Shown: one piece after another, positions 37,449 to 49,500 of the stretch
Position numbering within the stretch: the first letter of the stretch is position 1
Layout: each line of letters begins with the position of its first letter
From: Trichoplax adhaerens
Taxonomy: Eukaryota; Placozoa; Uniplacotomia; Trichoplacea; Trichoplacidae
Assembly (NCBI RefSeq): GCF_000150275.1
Contig: NW_002060951.1
Location: forward strand, 2,527,330-2,591,329
Length of the DNA: 64,000 nucleotides
Reading direction: 5' to 3'
Made by a program: the position numbers and the translations under genes
The notes under the pieces: generated by a model
The model's input: only the letters and a program-made list of their open reading frames with translations
What the model was told of the DNA's origin: nothing
Databases searched by the model: none

Positions 37449-40021
37449 TTAATCTTCCTGATCTTCTTTTTCTTCATTTGCATCATGTTCTGATGCTGGA
37501 GCATCAGCACTTCCGGGCTTCGGCGGAATAACTTTTTCAAATGGAGGAGCTTCGCCCACTTTCTTGTAATATCGTTTGCAAACAATATCACAGATTGTTA
37601 ATGTCTATAACAGTGAAATACATAACCATCATCTCGTTAAAATTTTTACCATCATCATAATTAAGACCTTCAATTTTTTAGGTTACTAGTATGTTGATAA
37701 TATCGAATAAAGTAGTCTTAACGTTAATTAGATCCTTATTATCTTAGTTTCTGTAAAATTGAAGTATGCTGTATGAATCAAGGTAAGATCTATAACTCCG
37801 GAATTTGAGATGGATAAATACATCTGTGATTGAAATTATGTTCACTGTTACATAGAGCTGAGTTTTATACCTCAATAACATATTTCTATATTTTCCTACC
37901 GGTGACAAAGTGACAAGTGTCTGATATGTTGCTATATCGAAGTCAATGATAGTACATAGGCTACTGCTTTACGCTAAGCATGCCATACAGGAACGTATAA
38001 CCTACACTTTACAATCGGTAGCTGCTTATACAAATTTGCTAACACGGTTGTCCGTATTAAAAGTTTATCAAGCGGTAGGACGTTTACTTCGATAGATATC
38101 TAGATACTGTCGTAGTTTTTATTACTGAAGCTTACACAATAAAGTTATTTGACAGTACTTCATGAAAAATACCTGTTTGCAATAACAGTCTATCTATAAT
38201 GAGCTACACTATTGTTATTTAGGCTAAGTTATAAGTACGCAGCGCTTCATTCTCACTATTATAGTTCATTATTAACTATATTTACTTATCATTGAAATAA
38301 AAGTTTAAAATCTTTAATGCACTGAGAGGATAAAATATCGACCCTTCATTGGGCATTATAAATGTTATCTAAGACTATCAGTACTATATTTAGTATTGCC
38401 TATAATACAGATATCGGTCACCGATATCAATATACAGAACAATTTCAACGTAAAGTATAGTGCATAATTATAATATATCCTGGGACTATAAAGAGAATTG
38501 AAATATGTAACTCTTATTTTCGGATAATTTAATCACTAGATTTCGACTACTTACATGGACCATTTCCGAACCTTCTACTACCCTCTCAGTTTTTAGAATA
38601 CCATGCTTGCTACCATTAGACGTGGACGTTAAAGTTTGTTCGTCATCGCCTTCAAAGGTATAAGTTGTCTTGAAATAGATGTAACGAAATGTATTAAATA
38701 TTTCCATCCGAGCTAATAGACGGTAACGTTATAAGTTAGAATAAGCCATCTAAGTTGGGTTATATAGTATATTAACAGTGAATATGTCTAAACTTGACGG
38801 CATGGTAAGTTCAAAAATGTAACATCTAGTCAAGACTTTACCAAATAGAAGGTTAATATATTATTACAAAGATACAGATTTTAATATGCGATAAATAGAA
38901 ACGTTTTTTATATTCTAGATACTTCTTTATCTCATTAGTAATCATACTTACTAACGTAACCATTTCATTATTGGTAATAAAAAGTGTAAATATGGAAGTT
39001 ACATCGATATAAGTATATTGCTATAAGCTTAGGGTAGATTCTTTTATCAGTTTAAAAATTAATTAAATAACGTCCATTTTTGTAGCAAGAAACCAATAGA
39101 ATTTTACAACATTGTACTGACAAAATAATTTAGCATAGAATTTTTTCTAACTCTGTGATTTAGTTAGACTAGTGTTAAATACTAGTCGACTCTCGCTCGT
39201 AATACTTCATGTACTATACTTTTACTTTTTACTTTAAAATTTATCACAGTCACTTCACACTAAGTTAGGATCAATACAGTATAATTTGGTCGGCTTTCAG
39301 TTAGTGCTGCCAAGCCATTAGACTCAATACACGAAACCGGTGCGAATAGCCTTTTTCAAATACATGCTAGCATTATCAATTTACCTTCACTACTTCACCC
39401 TTAACGGTTTTCTCTGTAAGCTCTTCACCAAGTTCAAATTCAGCTAGATTGACGAATAAACCATTTGTTGTTCTGATTGCCATTTTGTTACCTAACTTAA
39501 CAATAATCTGAGTTGGCTTATATTTTTTTCTCCATGCTCTCCCTACTTTTCCAATACCTAAATAAGAATGGTAAGAATTTTAGTGTTAGCTTGCTAATCT
39601 TATGCAAAGATATTTCTTCCTTTATTTTGAAACTTTTACTGAAGATGAATTCTAAGAACTAATTCAAAGTGAAGGGATGAAATTTTGTCAATGTTATTCA
39701 GAATTGCATGGTATATTACTTTAATTTCAGTTAGGAAATTTATTTAATTAATATTCCTAGTATTATACTCATAAATTAATTTTTACTGGGTCATCTTTGA
39801 AAATCTATTAACATTTTAAAGAGAATCTGGAACTATCTATCAGGAAATCAGAGTTTTCTAAAACAGCGATTAAATTGTATCGATAATTAATTAAACATGG
39901 CTAATATAGTAAATTAAAGACCATCCATTAACATCATTTTACCTATTTGGGTCATGTAGTTCTCAAAGTTTTCATCGCTTCGTACTAGCTTCCACTTTCC
40001 GATGACGTTCTTTTCTGCCAT
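37449..40021 (-). CDS. divergent fatty acid-binding protein with an acidic C-terminal extension (copy E)
   Basis: Four minus-strand exons (39943-40021, 39385-39557, 38555-38668, 37449-37604) encode 173 residues, about 30-40 more than the other copies. The FABP core is clear: VIGKWKLVRSDENFENYM, EFELGEELTEKTVKGEVVK, TTYTFEGDDEQTLTST, the ligand Arg in LKTERVVEG, and VCKRYYKKV with the clamp Arg-x-Tyr. Intron positions match copies A-D. After the clamp the protein continues with a Pro-rich piece (PPFEKVIPPKPGSADAP) and a Glu/Asp-rich end (NEEKEDQED). Exon 2 is less like the other copies and has a basic segment (GRAWRKKYKP) where they have the portal helix. The tail is encoded in the same exon as the clamp, so it is not a mis-splice. 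It may add a protein contact or alter location; its function is unknown. Confidence 0.9.
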
Positions 40022-42393
40022 ACCTACAAATCAGTTCATGTTTTTCGATAACAGGTTCAGGTATGTATTAAAAAAGCAGCTTACAGAGAAAATATTAATA
40101 AATTCTTTACTTACTAGTTTTTATTATCTTTTAATTAAAAGATGAAAAAAATCGCTATAAGAGAAATGCTTAATTAATTAAAGGAATTTCTTCTAGTATC
40201 GTTATGTACTGTAAGCCAATTTGATGTAAAGAGATTTTTATACTGCTAAGCAAATTTGGGCAGTTGTCACGCTGATTGCCAACATATGGTGATGAAAAAA
40301 CTGTGCAATTAATGAATACTGATAGTTCACCAATAAAAAGTCATTTCCACTTGGTGGTATGTGCAAATAAAATAAAATCTCCTACTGAAATCATGCGAAT
40401 TGGAGAAGAATTAGTAAGGTCAAATAATGTCATAATGAGCTTTTGCACTCTTCCTTATGAGATAGCCGGCCCATATGTTCCAATAGTAGTAGAAATTATT
40501 ATGCGGTTACATCACGGACTACTTTCGAACTATTTCATTGCTATAATACAGTATAGGATCGTTAATTAATTCTATTACTAAGGAAGAAATGTTAGTTATG
40601 ACGTAAAAAGAAACATATTGCCAATGGCCATGATTTTTTATCACATGGCATTCCAGTCACTACAATAAACAATCTAACTGATAACTGAGAGTTTAGTGAT
40701 AAAGTTAATCTTTCGTTCACGTTTTAAAGGTTACTGTTATTTGTTGGTTCAAATATTCCCATCTAAACAATAAGTGATATATATGAAGGAGTATTACCGG
40801 TACGCATTGTGCTATATTAATAAAATGGTCGCATGATAGTTGCTTGAGACCAGTATTTATGAGACAGTGCAGTAAAAAAGAAAAAAGTAAACCGGTTATA
40901 AATTAATTTCTTACTGGTATTTACAGCTAAAAATTGATGAGCGATCTTCAGCTCATCAGTAAAGTAATAAGAATTAAAGAATACCTAATCGATATTTTCA
41001 TTATTAGTGATGTTATGCGAACATATTTACAGTGTTATAAATTTTTTTAGAATCTTCTGCATTTTTGATCCTATATGGTAATCCATGAGAACTAAGCTCT
41101 AAAATATTTTTAGATATGATTAAGTCTGTACATTACTATCGATTCGGTATATGACTTTTAGAGCAAAATTATTATATACCATTACATAAAACCTTTCCGG
41201 TAGAAAAATAATCGCTTAATTAATTTTTTATAATTTAATCCATTATTTTGTTCTACCATTGGGAAACTTTGAATAACGTATAGCCAACTTAGTACAGTCT
41301 TAGGATACTGTATACGAGGGAACATTCTCTAAACGTTTCATCAACCTTTAAGTGAAATTCATCATAGTGCAGTAAGTAATTTAATGGTGGCTGTACTAAA
41401 GTGAATTGTGATTGCTAATGTGCTTTATTGGTATAACATTATATTGTTATAATGTACAATAATATCACCGCGATATTTTATGGAATTGCATTATGAATAA
41501 ACTATTTAAACCGTTCCATTCTACAATAATTCTGATCTTATCAGTTTAGTTATGCCATATAATTGGACAACAAAACTACTCAATTTGCTTTACTTAGTTG
41601 CTTCTCTCTCAAACAAATCTACAATAACAATAATGGCATGAAAAAATGAGGTGCCTATGAAACTACATATATTTGACAAGAAACAGCAAATATGTTATAG
41701 GTATCCACTTTTATAAGCGGATTTCGACGACATCTGAATTAAGCAAATTCAAGAAATATTTTGATCATAACCCTAACAAAATTGTTCTCAGGAAAAACAG
41801 CGTAGATGTAGACTGGTTGTCCTATCGTAAATACTTATAGATATTGCGTTAAAGACGCCGTTCACGATTATGAATAGTGGAAACTTCTTAATTTTATCCC
41901 TGAACTCAACCCCGACTCCAAAGCCTTGATCTAAGTAAAATCCTTAGTTACCAAATCTATGTTCGAATCTCTTAGCCTACATTTTTAAAACTTGAACATT
42001 AGGCAGATAACAGTTGAGATTATATAAACATCATTTAAATTATAGTCTTAAAAATCATTCATGGTGATCCACCATAATATATCGTAAATTCACACATTTT
42101 GCATGAATTTTAGGCTTATATTAAAATATAATTGACATAGGATCTATGAAATAAGGACTTGATTTAATATCAAGTCTTATAATGATAATTATAATACAAC
42201 ATTTAAATATAAGTTCGAAAACAGTACCAATTTGAAGTCATATTCGCACGTTTTGCCTCCTTAAATTATTTAGAATTTATTAGTTTGATGAATATCACTT
42301 ATAAATCGGAGCATAAAACTATCACATTCGATAATAGCAAAAATATCTATTATTTCTTAACGTGAAAGTTGCATTATAAGCAACACCTGGATA
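40022..42393. other. spacer between FABP E and mevalonate kinase
   Basis: This 2.4-kb region holds one doubtful plus-strand ORF (40312-40569, listed separately). Otherwise it shows only AT-rich sequence and no repeat array. Both neighbours are on the minus strand. Confidence 0.45.
40312..40569 (+). CDS. doubtful orphan ORF
   Basis: From the ATG at 40312 the frame reads 85 residues, including SHFHLVVCANKIKSPTEIMR, GEELVRSNNVIMSFCTLPYE and AGPYVPIVVEIIMRL. The composition is protein-like and the segment is not unusually AT-driven. I recognise no family, and no splice partner was found on either side. It lies antisense and upstream of FABP E. It could be an exon of an unseen gene, a fragment left by an old insertion, or chance. 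Confidence 0.25.
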   Translation: MNTDSSPIKSHFHLVVCANKIKSPTEIMRIGEELVRSNNVIMSFCTLPYEIAGPYVPIVVEIIMRLHHGLLSNYFIAIIQYRIVN

Positions 42394-45300
42394 TTAATTG
42401 CTACTTTCGGTGTTAGTGTCTGCATCTTTAGTATGATATAACACACCATAACTTCCAACTACTGTCTCCCAACTTTCATAACCAGCGTGCTCTAAATCAG
42501 CGCGAAGATTTGCCAAAACGGTGGCAGAAGTATCTATAAATTTAAAATCAAACCACACTCGTTCAGTACATCAAAACCATTGCATTATCTTTAAAATCGA
42601 TTCCGTTACACTTTATAGAATAGCATGTCAGTATAACTATCACATACGCGTACTATGAGAAAATGTCCCTACCATTTCGAAGTAGCGTTAAAACACAGCC
42701 TCCACCACCAGCTCCAGTTAGTTTAGAATGAAAACCATATTTTGCCGTTATACGGCAGACATTTTCAATCGCTGTGTGATTTACTCCAATAACGTTTAAC
42801 AATTGCTGATTTATATCGATAAGCATCTAGATAGAAATGGAAACAAAATAAAAAAAATTATGAGACGGAGTCCGTAATTGCATACTTTTTATCCAAGCTT
42901 ATTTATGTTCTTCTTACCTCAAGGTGACCGTACGATTTTTCTAAAGGACAATCTTGACTACCTGCACATAAATACGATCACAATGTGATATACTGCAATT
43001 GGGTACGACTTAAGAACGTTAATTTCTACTACATCAAAGCGTACCGTCTTGTGCTAAAAGATTTAAACAGGTTTGACTTTCATTGGATATCGCTCCAATA
43101 GCATCCATGATCGGTTCAAAAACTGATGGCAACTACACCGAGATCAAAAGTTGCAAATTAAGGTATTTTAGTTCTTGTAATCATATCAATTAAGAATAGA
43201 TGATAAAAAATCTTGATAGAAACACTAACTTTAATATAAACATAACTGCTTATAAGATTATATTAAATATGTTTTAAGTCCTTACTGAGTTAAATTTTTC
43301 CCTGACATTAGCTACCAATTTTTTTGTGCTTCGAGGAACCTTAGTATGTACTAGTAAAATTCGCAATTGTGGAATTCTATAAAAGGTGCATAAAATCGAC
43401 ATCAATTCAGATGAAAAGATCATAATTCTGTAAATAGCAAAAGTGACAAAGAATCGATCATTCCTTACTGATCTAATGTCTTGATTGATCCGCTGATGAA
43501 ACTTATAGCACCACCTAAATTAAGATTAACTGGTGTAAGTTACTGTGTATCCGATATATAGCCGATATAAGGGATACAGATTGTGTAGCCCTACCGAAAG
43601 TGCTGACAGAATTATCGATGCCAGATGGTGTACCATGTATTAACCGCTCAGCTTCGAAAGCCCATTTATTTATTAGAGTCATACTATCAATATCCCAGTG
43701 ATAATTGCGGGAACTATCGAAATTTGTAAACATGCGACTATTATTCTCTTCAATGGGTTCAATTAAACTAGAGGCCGTCAATAAACCAGCAGATAAGCAA
43801 ACTGAGTATGCAGCTGAAGATCCCAATCCAGCTCCACTAGGTAGCGTAGATGTTAGGTGTAGATGGATGCCAGGTATATGTCTGCCAAACAGAGTACTAA
43901 TTTACTTTCATTTGTCAATTTAGCAAGTTTGAATAATTCCATCAGGAAATTTAGTGTTACGAATTTGACTTTACAAAATAAATTCTTTGTAGTTAATTCC
44001 TGATTATTAGCTAAAATTTATTGCACACTGATATACCTCGATTTATACGCACTTCGCAGAAATAAAATTATCAAAAATGTTAATATATATACTGCACTCT
44101 GTCTACTAATTACCCATCTGACGTTCTAATAATAGCCGCATATAAGAATAAAAATGTAAGAATTGCAAGAGACTTGTTGTCTGTGGTATCTGCTTGAGTT
44201 CCAGCTAAGCTAACAAGGGCTGCCAATTGCTTAAAAGTTGGTGGTGATGGATTTAATGGATTTCCTGCAAAATTTACAAATCATGCATTAATAATAGGAT
44301 AATATTACAAATTAAAAATTTTTAAATTATCATAGTGAATGAAAAACTGTTTGATCATTAGTATGAGGTAAAACAAAAGAATAATCTGATAACAACGTCT
44401 TAAATAAAAATTTCACTTCAAGGTAATTTTTACATTTATAAACGGTACATGCGGCACGCAATCCACAATTCATTGAGTTATTCATCAAATTTATATATAA
44501 AAAGAGTTCTGAAGGATAGTTACAAGAGAGCGTAATGAACTAATAGATAGCGCGAATAGTTGCTATTACACGAGTAAAAAATTCACCTAGTGGCAAATGT
44601 AGGGCCGCAGCGATAGTGTCACAGCTCCATTTACGCTTGATACTGATATCGGGTAGTTCTATGATAATCGAGTTTTCGTCAGTGGCGGGGGTAAAATGTG
44701 CAATTGTACGGAGACCCAAGCTAGCGGCAATGGCATTCTGAAAAAATAGAGAATAGCAATCATTGTATTAACACAATATGTTCACTATTCAAGTTAATAA
44801 TAATCAAAATATTTGATGCTATATTATAGGAACTGATTAGGTATTACGAGATAAAAAGTTAACTATCAATCAATCAATCAATTCTGTGATTATTCGAGCT
44901 GAGTTGATACTACGATTCCTTTTAGCCTATCAACACAGACAAGTCTAATGTGAAGATATTAATATTATTATGAATATAAATTATAGGTAAAAATATTTCG
45001 GTAAAGCTTCAAAGACACTATTTATGCATGTAGCATCGAACAGATGCAATATGACATCTTGTGATACTGAAATACTGTCCACTGTATACACGTAGCTGCT
45101 GATCATACTGCTAAACTTTATATTAATACACTTAAAACAAAACTGGAGCTTCGTCGTACATATCCTACTGTAGAATCTGATAAATAGTAACAAATCGGCA
45201 ATTATAATTATTTAGTCATACAGAGTTTATCTTGAAATGGTCATAGTTATCACATCATCAATCTTTAGAAACATTCCTTATATATCAGATTATGACTAAT

Positions 45301-45444
45301 GAAGAATATATCATAAATCAATCCAGAATTTAAGAGTGAATATCGACTTCGCACTTGCGATACACTAACTTTGCCATATACGACGGCATGTTCTCCATTT
45401 AAGATAACTTTACCAGGAGCAGAAACTATACAGGATCTCAGCAT
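42394..45444 (-). CDS. MVK: mevalonate kinase
   Basis: Ten minus-strand exons (45370-45444, 44587-44737, 44114-44264, 43595-43881, 43469-43514, 43286-43376, 43045-43132, 42918-42961, 42673-42826, 42394-42533) close in phase to 408 residues; human MVK has 396. It phosphorylates mevalonate with ATP in the isoprenoid and sterol pathway. GHMP-kinase motifs are intact: motif 1 SAPGKVILNGEHAVVYGK with Lys12, motif 2 LPSGAGLGSSAAYS (139-152), catalytic Asp215 in HGTPSGIDNSVS, and motif 3 KLTGAGGGGC (346-355). ILLVHTKVPRSTKKLVANVR matches the family well. No targeting signal is visible, so the enzyme is cytosolic or peroxisomal by family knowledge. It is divergent from trichoplein. Confidence 0.97.
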
Positions 45445-45707
45445 TTTAAAGCAAATCAAGAATTGTGAAAATTTCTAAAACCTATAGGTGTAAAACTGTT
45501 AATGACCGAGCAAGCTTCTTAAGGGTTTCAAGACATCTGAATTTAAATCAATGTGCTGTACTGTATATGTAAAGATTAAAGCTATACTAAGAAGATCGAC
45601 AATACAGTAAACTCCTCGCACACGAAATTAGACCTTTGTTTTCTTCCTGATGTGCATATGATACAAATCATAGTACAAACTTACCGTGCATTTATTAGAA
45701 GCACAAT

Positions 45708-46200
45708 TCAGTACAGTACTGTACAGTACTGTTCAGTAAAATCTAGGGTATACTGTACAGTACTGTACAGTGTACAGTACACTACAGTACTCTACCGTAG
45801 AATTGATATTGATATTACGATGAATAGACCTAGTCACAGGGCATGCGTGAGAGACTGCGTAGTTGAAATGTAAGCTCATACGCAGAATCAATGGTAATCG
45901 GTTTGCAGCTGGATGCGAATAGTGAACAGTAAATTGTACAGTGTACCGCTGCAGACATGAGACACAGTTGAAATGACTAGTAAAATAATCAGCCTCCATA
46001 TATTATCGGACTAAATATTAGTATAGCGAACGACCGTTTCCTTTCCGTCTCTTCCTCTTTACACTGTACTGTACAGTGTACCGTACAGTACTGTACAGTA
46101 CTATGGCCCGTAATACAGTACTGTACAGTATTACGATCGTGTCCACACTTCTGTCTACTGTACACAGTACAGTACAGTGTACTGTACAGTACTGTAGCTT
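45708..46200. repeat. TACTG/TACAG arrays between MVK and TCHP
   Basis: Dense blocks of TACTGTACAGTAC-type palindromes at 45708-45800 and 46065-46200 are separated by about 260 bp of unrelated sequence. Overlapping ORFs on both strands (for example 45652-45873 and 46076-46363) are repeat artefacts. Confidence 0.85.
45965..45995. repeat. dispersed module B, copy 1 (matches 53345-53374)
   Basis: About 30 bp containing CAGT, AAATGAC, TAAAATA and TCAGCCT blocks are repeated at 53345-53374. Both copies sit a few hundred bases from TACTG/TACAG arrays in divergent gaps. Confidence 0.45.
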
Positions 46201-46584
46201 ACAACGCCACCATGGTAACCTTCGTGAATCGTCAAGTGACCCCCGTATAAAAGAGAGACGATACTGTACACAGTGTGTACAATTACTGTCGTCACAGACT
46301 CAAATCCCGTTAGCTAACGTAGTAAAGCAGTCGTTTCACAAGAGCCTAACTGACCGTTATTGAATAAACTGTACTTTACTGTACTGTATGGATTGATTTC
46401 GGTACAGTAACCGTAATTGACTTTCAGTCGTTGTTTTAATCCGTACGTCACAGTACGTGTAAATGCGTACAAGCATTTAACAAGTTAATTAATTAAATTA
46501 AATTAAACTTAGGATTGAGTAATTCACTCCTACTAGAAATCGTTGATTATAATTATAACTATCTGAAGTACTAATATTGGTGAT

Positions 46585-49500
46585 ATGGCATTACCGACAC
46601 TACGCCCATACTATCTTTCTGCTCGCAGTTCATCGAGCAGCAGATCGATCACTGAGAAGTTAATGGTACAAAAAAGAAATCATAGCGAACAATTTCGAGA
46701 CCAATGGTCAGAAAACTCGCGATATTTTCAAAAATCTGATCTTGATAGTAGCAAACAAAGTCAATGGTTTTCACACTACAACGAATCTGCTAATTCTCCA
46801 ACTCCTCGAAATATGTAATTATATTAAATTAAGAATTAAATCACTTGAAATGCTTAAAAATATAGTAACATTAAATACATTTGAGTACAGATTTACTAAC
46901 TCATCCAATATATTTTTGTTAGTAATATTATATCATTTGTGCAATATACTTGTAGTAATACGATATAAGTCTAATGTCGTCAAAATTGAATTTGAAATTA
47001 TGTGTCAGCCATCATTTTAGAGTAAAAAGTTTGATTGCATGTACTGCTTTACATAAATTTTTGACAATCTCGCATAGTTCGTATCATTTTACCAAATCTA
47101 AATGGTAAGTAACAAATGAATAGATCAGTTAGTAAACAAATAGTACTCCCAAAAGCTATTGCATTGATTATTACTTATGTATAAAAACTACATTATATAG
47201 CTGCTATTCACAAATCATTTAACTAGGCTTTCAACTATGAGTTTACACGTTAAAATAAGTGAATCATTCGCTGCAATACAAATATTGCTAAAATGTGTTG
47301 GTACCTGGGTATTTGTGTATGTACTTCGACAACTTTATTTTAATGTTTCGTACTATCCGAGTTTAGGGTTCTATACAGTATTAGCATGCCTGTTCTAAAT
47401 GTGTTAAATTAAAATATTTCTACCAATTACCGTATTGCTGTTTTACTGATTGTAATATTCGTAATTATTATAATGTGTTTACGTTATAAGCAATTGTATA
47501 TACGCGTATGTTATAAAGATAATATTCTACATCTTAGAAGTGATAGATCTGAAAGTAACCCTCAGTTAGAACAACGAAAAATGAAACTTGCTCGATTGTT
47601 AAGGAAAGATCAAGAACAATACGAGGTAACTTATCCGTCATAATTTTAATTATACATTGACTTCTTGTATTAGCATAATGAAGAAAGCGAGATCATTTAT
47701 TCTATTTGTGAAAAAGTTAATCGCATTTCTTATTTGGAGTTATTAATAACAGTGTCATCACTATACTGTATGCGATATTATTGGTTTTCTACAATTCTTA
47801 TTGATAGAATGCAAACTGCAGAAGATGATTATATATATAGCTTATTCGGTTAACTCTTATCACTTAGTTGTTGGATCATCACCACCGATATTACACTTTA
47901 TATACAGCGTACATTGGCATATCCTAATAATTCTATATATGTAATAGAAAAATTTTTATACTTTTTATTTTGTACCGTTCAGCTAATGGTGTGCTACATG
48001 TACAAACATCAAGATATTTTATAGCTTCTTACATGTTATGTACTTATGTATCTCCATGTACTGTATAATATAATATATTCATAGATAACTAAATTAAAGA
48101 AATATTAACATTAAGTAATTCATCCATTATATTTAGAAAGAATTGAAGGCTTTACGAGAAAATGGTGCCAAAGATCGAATATTGCGTATGAAGCAAAAGT
48201 GCGTAATTTCAAATTTCTCTTAAACCATAGCATCACGGTCAAAAGATAAAAACAAAATATACAGAAATGACGGAACATAATGTATAATTCTAACTCTTGA
48301 ATAGGAGCGAAAATCTTAAATCAGCAAGAGAAAGTGCTCGCAAGCAGGTGTGAGCTTATAGTAAAATTAATTTATTATACAAGATAACATTATGGCTTTG
48401 ATGCCAATACTAGCTAAAGGTCATCAGCTTATTCTTAAGCACAATAAAATTTAATATAGTTAGCTGATGAGAAATTGTTTGAGCACTGGAGGCAGAATTG
48501 CCCTGAACTTAGAGTTGCGGCACAAGAACAACATAAGAAGCACGTTATTAAAGGTTGGAGTCAGCAAGTTGAAGATAAGAAAGCGGTAATTGCAGCAAAT
48601 TGCATGCATTAATTAATTAATGACTTTTTATAACTTCCATTGCTCTTAAAATAACTACTTCATATTTTTCAATATTGCTTTTGACTTAAAAAGATAAAAG
48701 AAAAAATGAAATCCCAAAACAGACAGTATGTTACCATATTTTGAAATAATTTTGTCATCTAATTTACAGGAACCAGAAAAACATCGATATCGTGTTATAT
48801 CCAATAATTACATTCTGTGTTTCCGTTAGGTTTGAAGAGGAATATGAGCGTGATCGCCAGCGTGGATTACAGGAGGAAAATGAAATTGCCAATAAAAGAA
48901 GACTGTAGGTTCCATTATATCGAAGATTGTTATGTTAAACTAAAATAATATATTTCTTAATTGTATAAAAAAAATTAGAGAAGAAGTTAGAGCTGCGGAA
49001 GCACTTGATATGCAAATTAGAGAATTAAGAACCAAAGAAGAAGAGGTATATAGTTGTTACCCTCGTACAATACAGGAAATGTGCTGTTTTCTGTTACGAT
49101 TTCGTTTTTTAGAGCAAAAGAATAAAGCAAGAACAAGATCAACTTATGCAGGAACAATGGAACCTGCAAAAAATGGTTAGCTCCTACGGTTGCTTTATAA
49201 TTTGCTTTTACGTTTTACTTAACCTAGTATTTATGGCTTCAATAACGTAGGAGGAAGAGCGAAAGGAAATTCAGAAAAGACGAAAAAAGACTGAACATGG
49301 GTATAAATAGATTAAAAACATTCGGCATTATAGCCAATCGAAATTTTCTGAAAGAATTCTAAATTATAACATAGGTTTTAAAAATCATTATTTTTTAAAG
49401 TCGCTTTCTAGCTAGACAATATCGTGCGCAAATGAAGCGACGGTGTCAGCAAATACAAGAAGACCTGGTTGGTATCAAATGCTATCTGTAATATGCGAAA

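Larger units (their letters stand above)
45445..46584. promoter_or_regulatory. divergent promoter region of MVK and trichoplein with TACTG/TACAG arrays
   Basis: The 1.14-kb gap between the two ATGs holds arrays at 45708-45800, 46065-46200, 46261-46290 and 46368-46390. A TATAAAAG lies at 46246-46253 on the plus strand between array blocks, about 335 bp before the trichoplein ATG; it could serve a trichoplein promoter with a long leader. A short module (45965-45995) is shared with 53345-53374. Confidence 0.6.

Noticed and set aside
43705-43923. 72-codon plus-strand ORF in MVK
   Set aside because: It is antisense to MVK exon 4, which encodes the GHMP ATP-binding motif.
46206-46251. A perfect GCCACCATGG start context followed by a 12-codon ORF
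   Set aside because: The frame stops after MVTFVNRQVTPV and lies upstream of a TATA-like box; it is most likely chance or at best a leader ORF.
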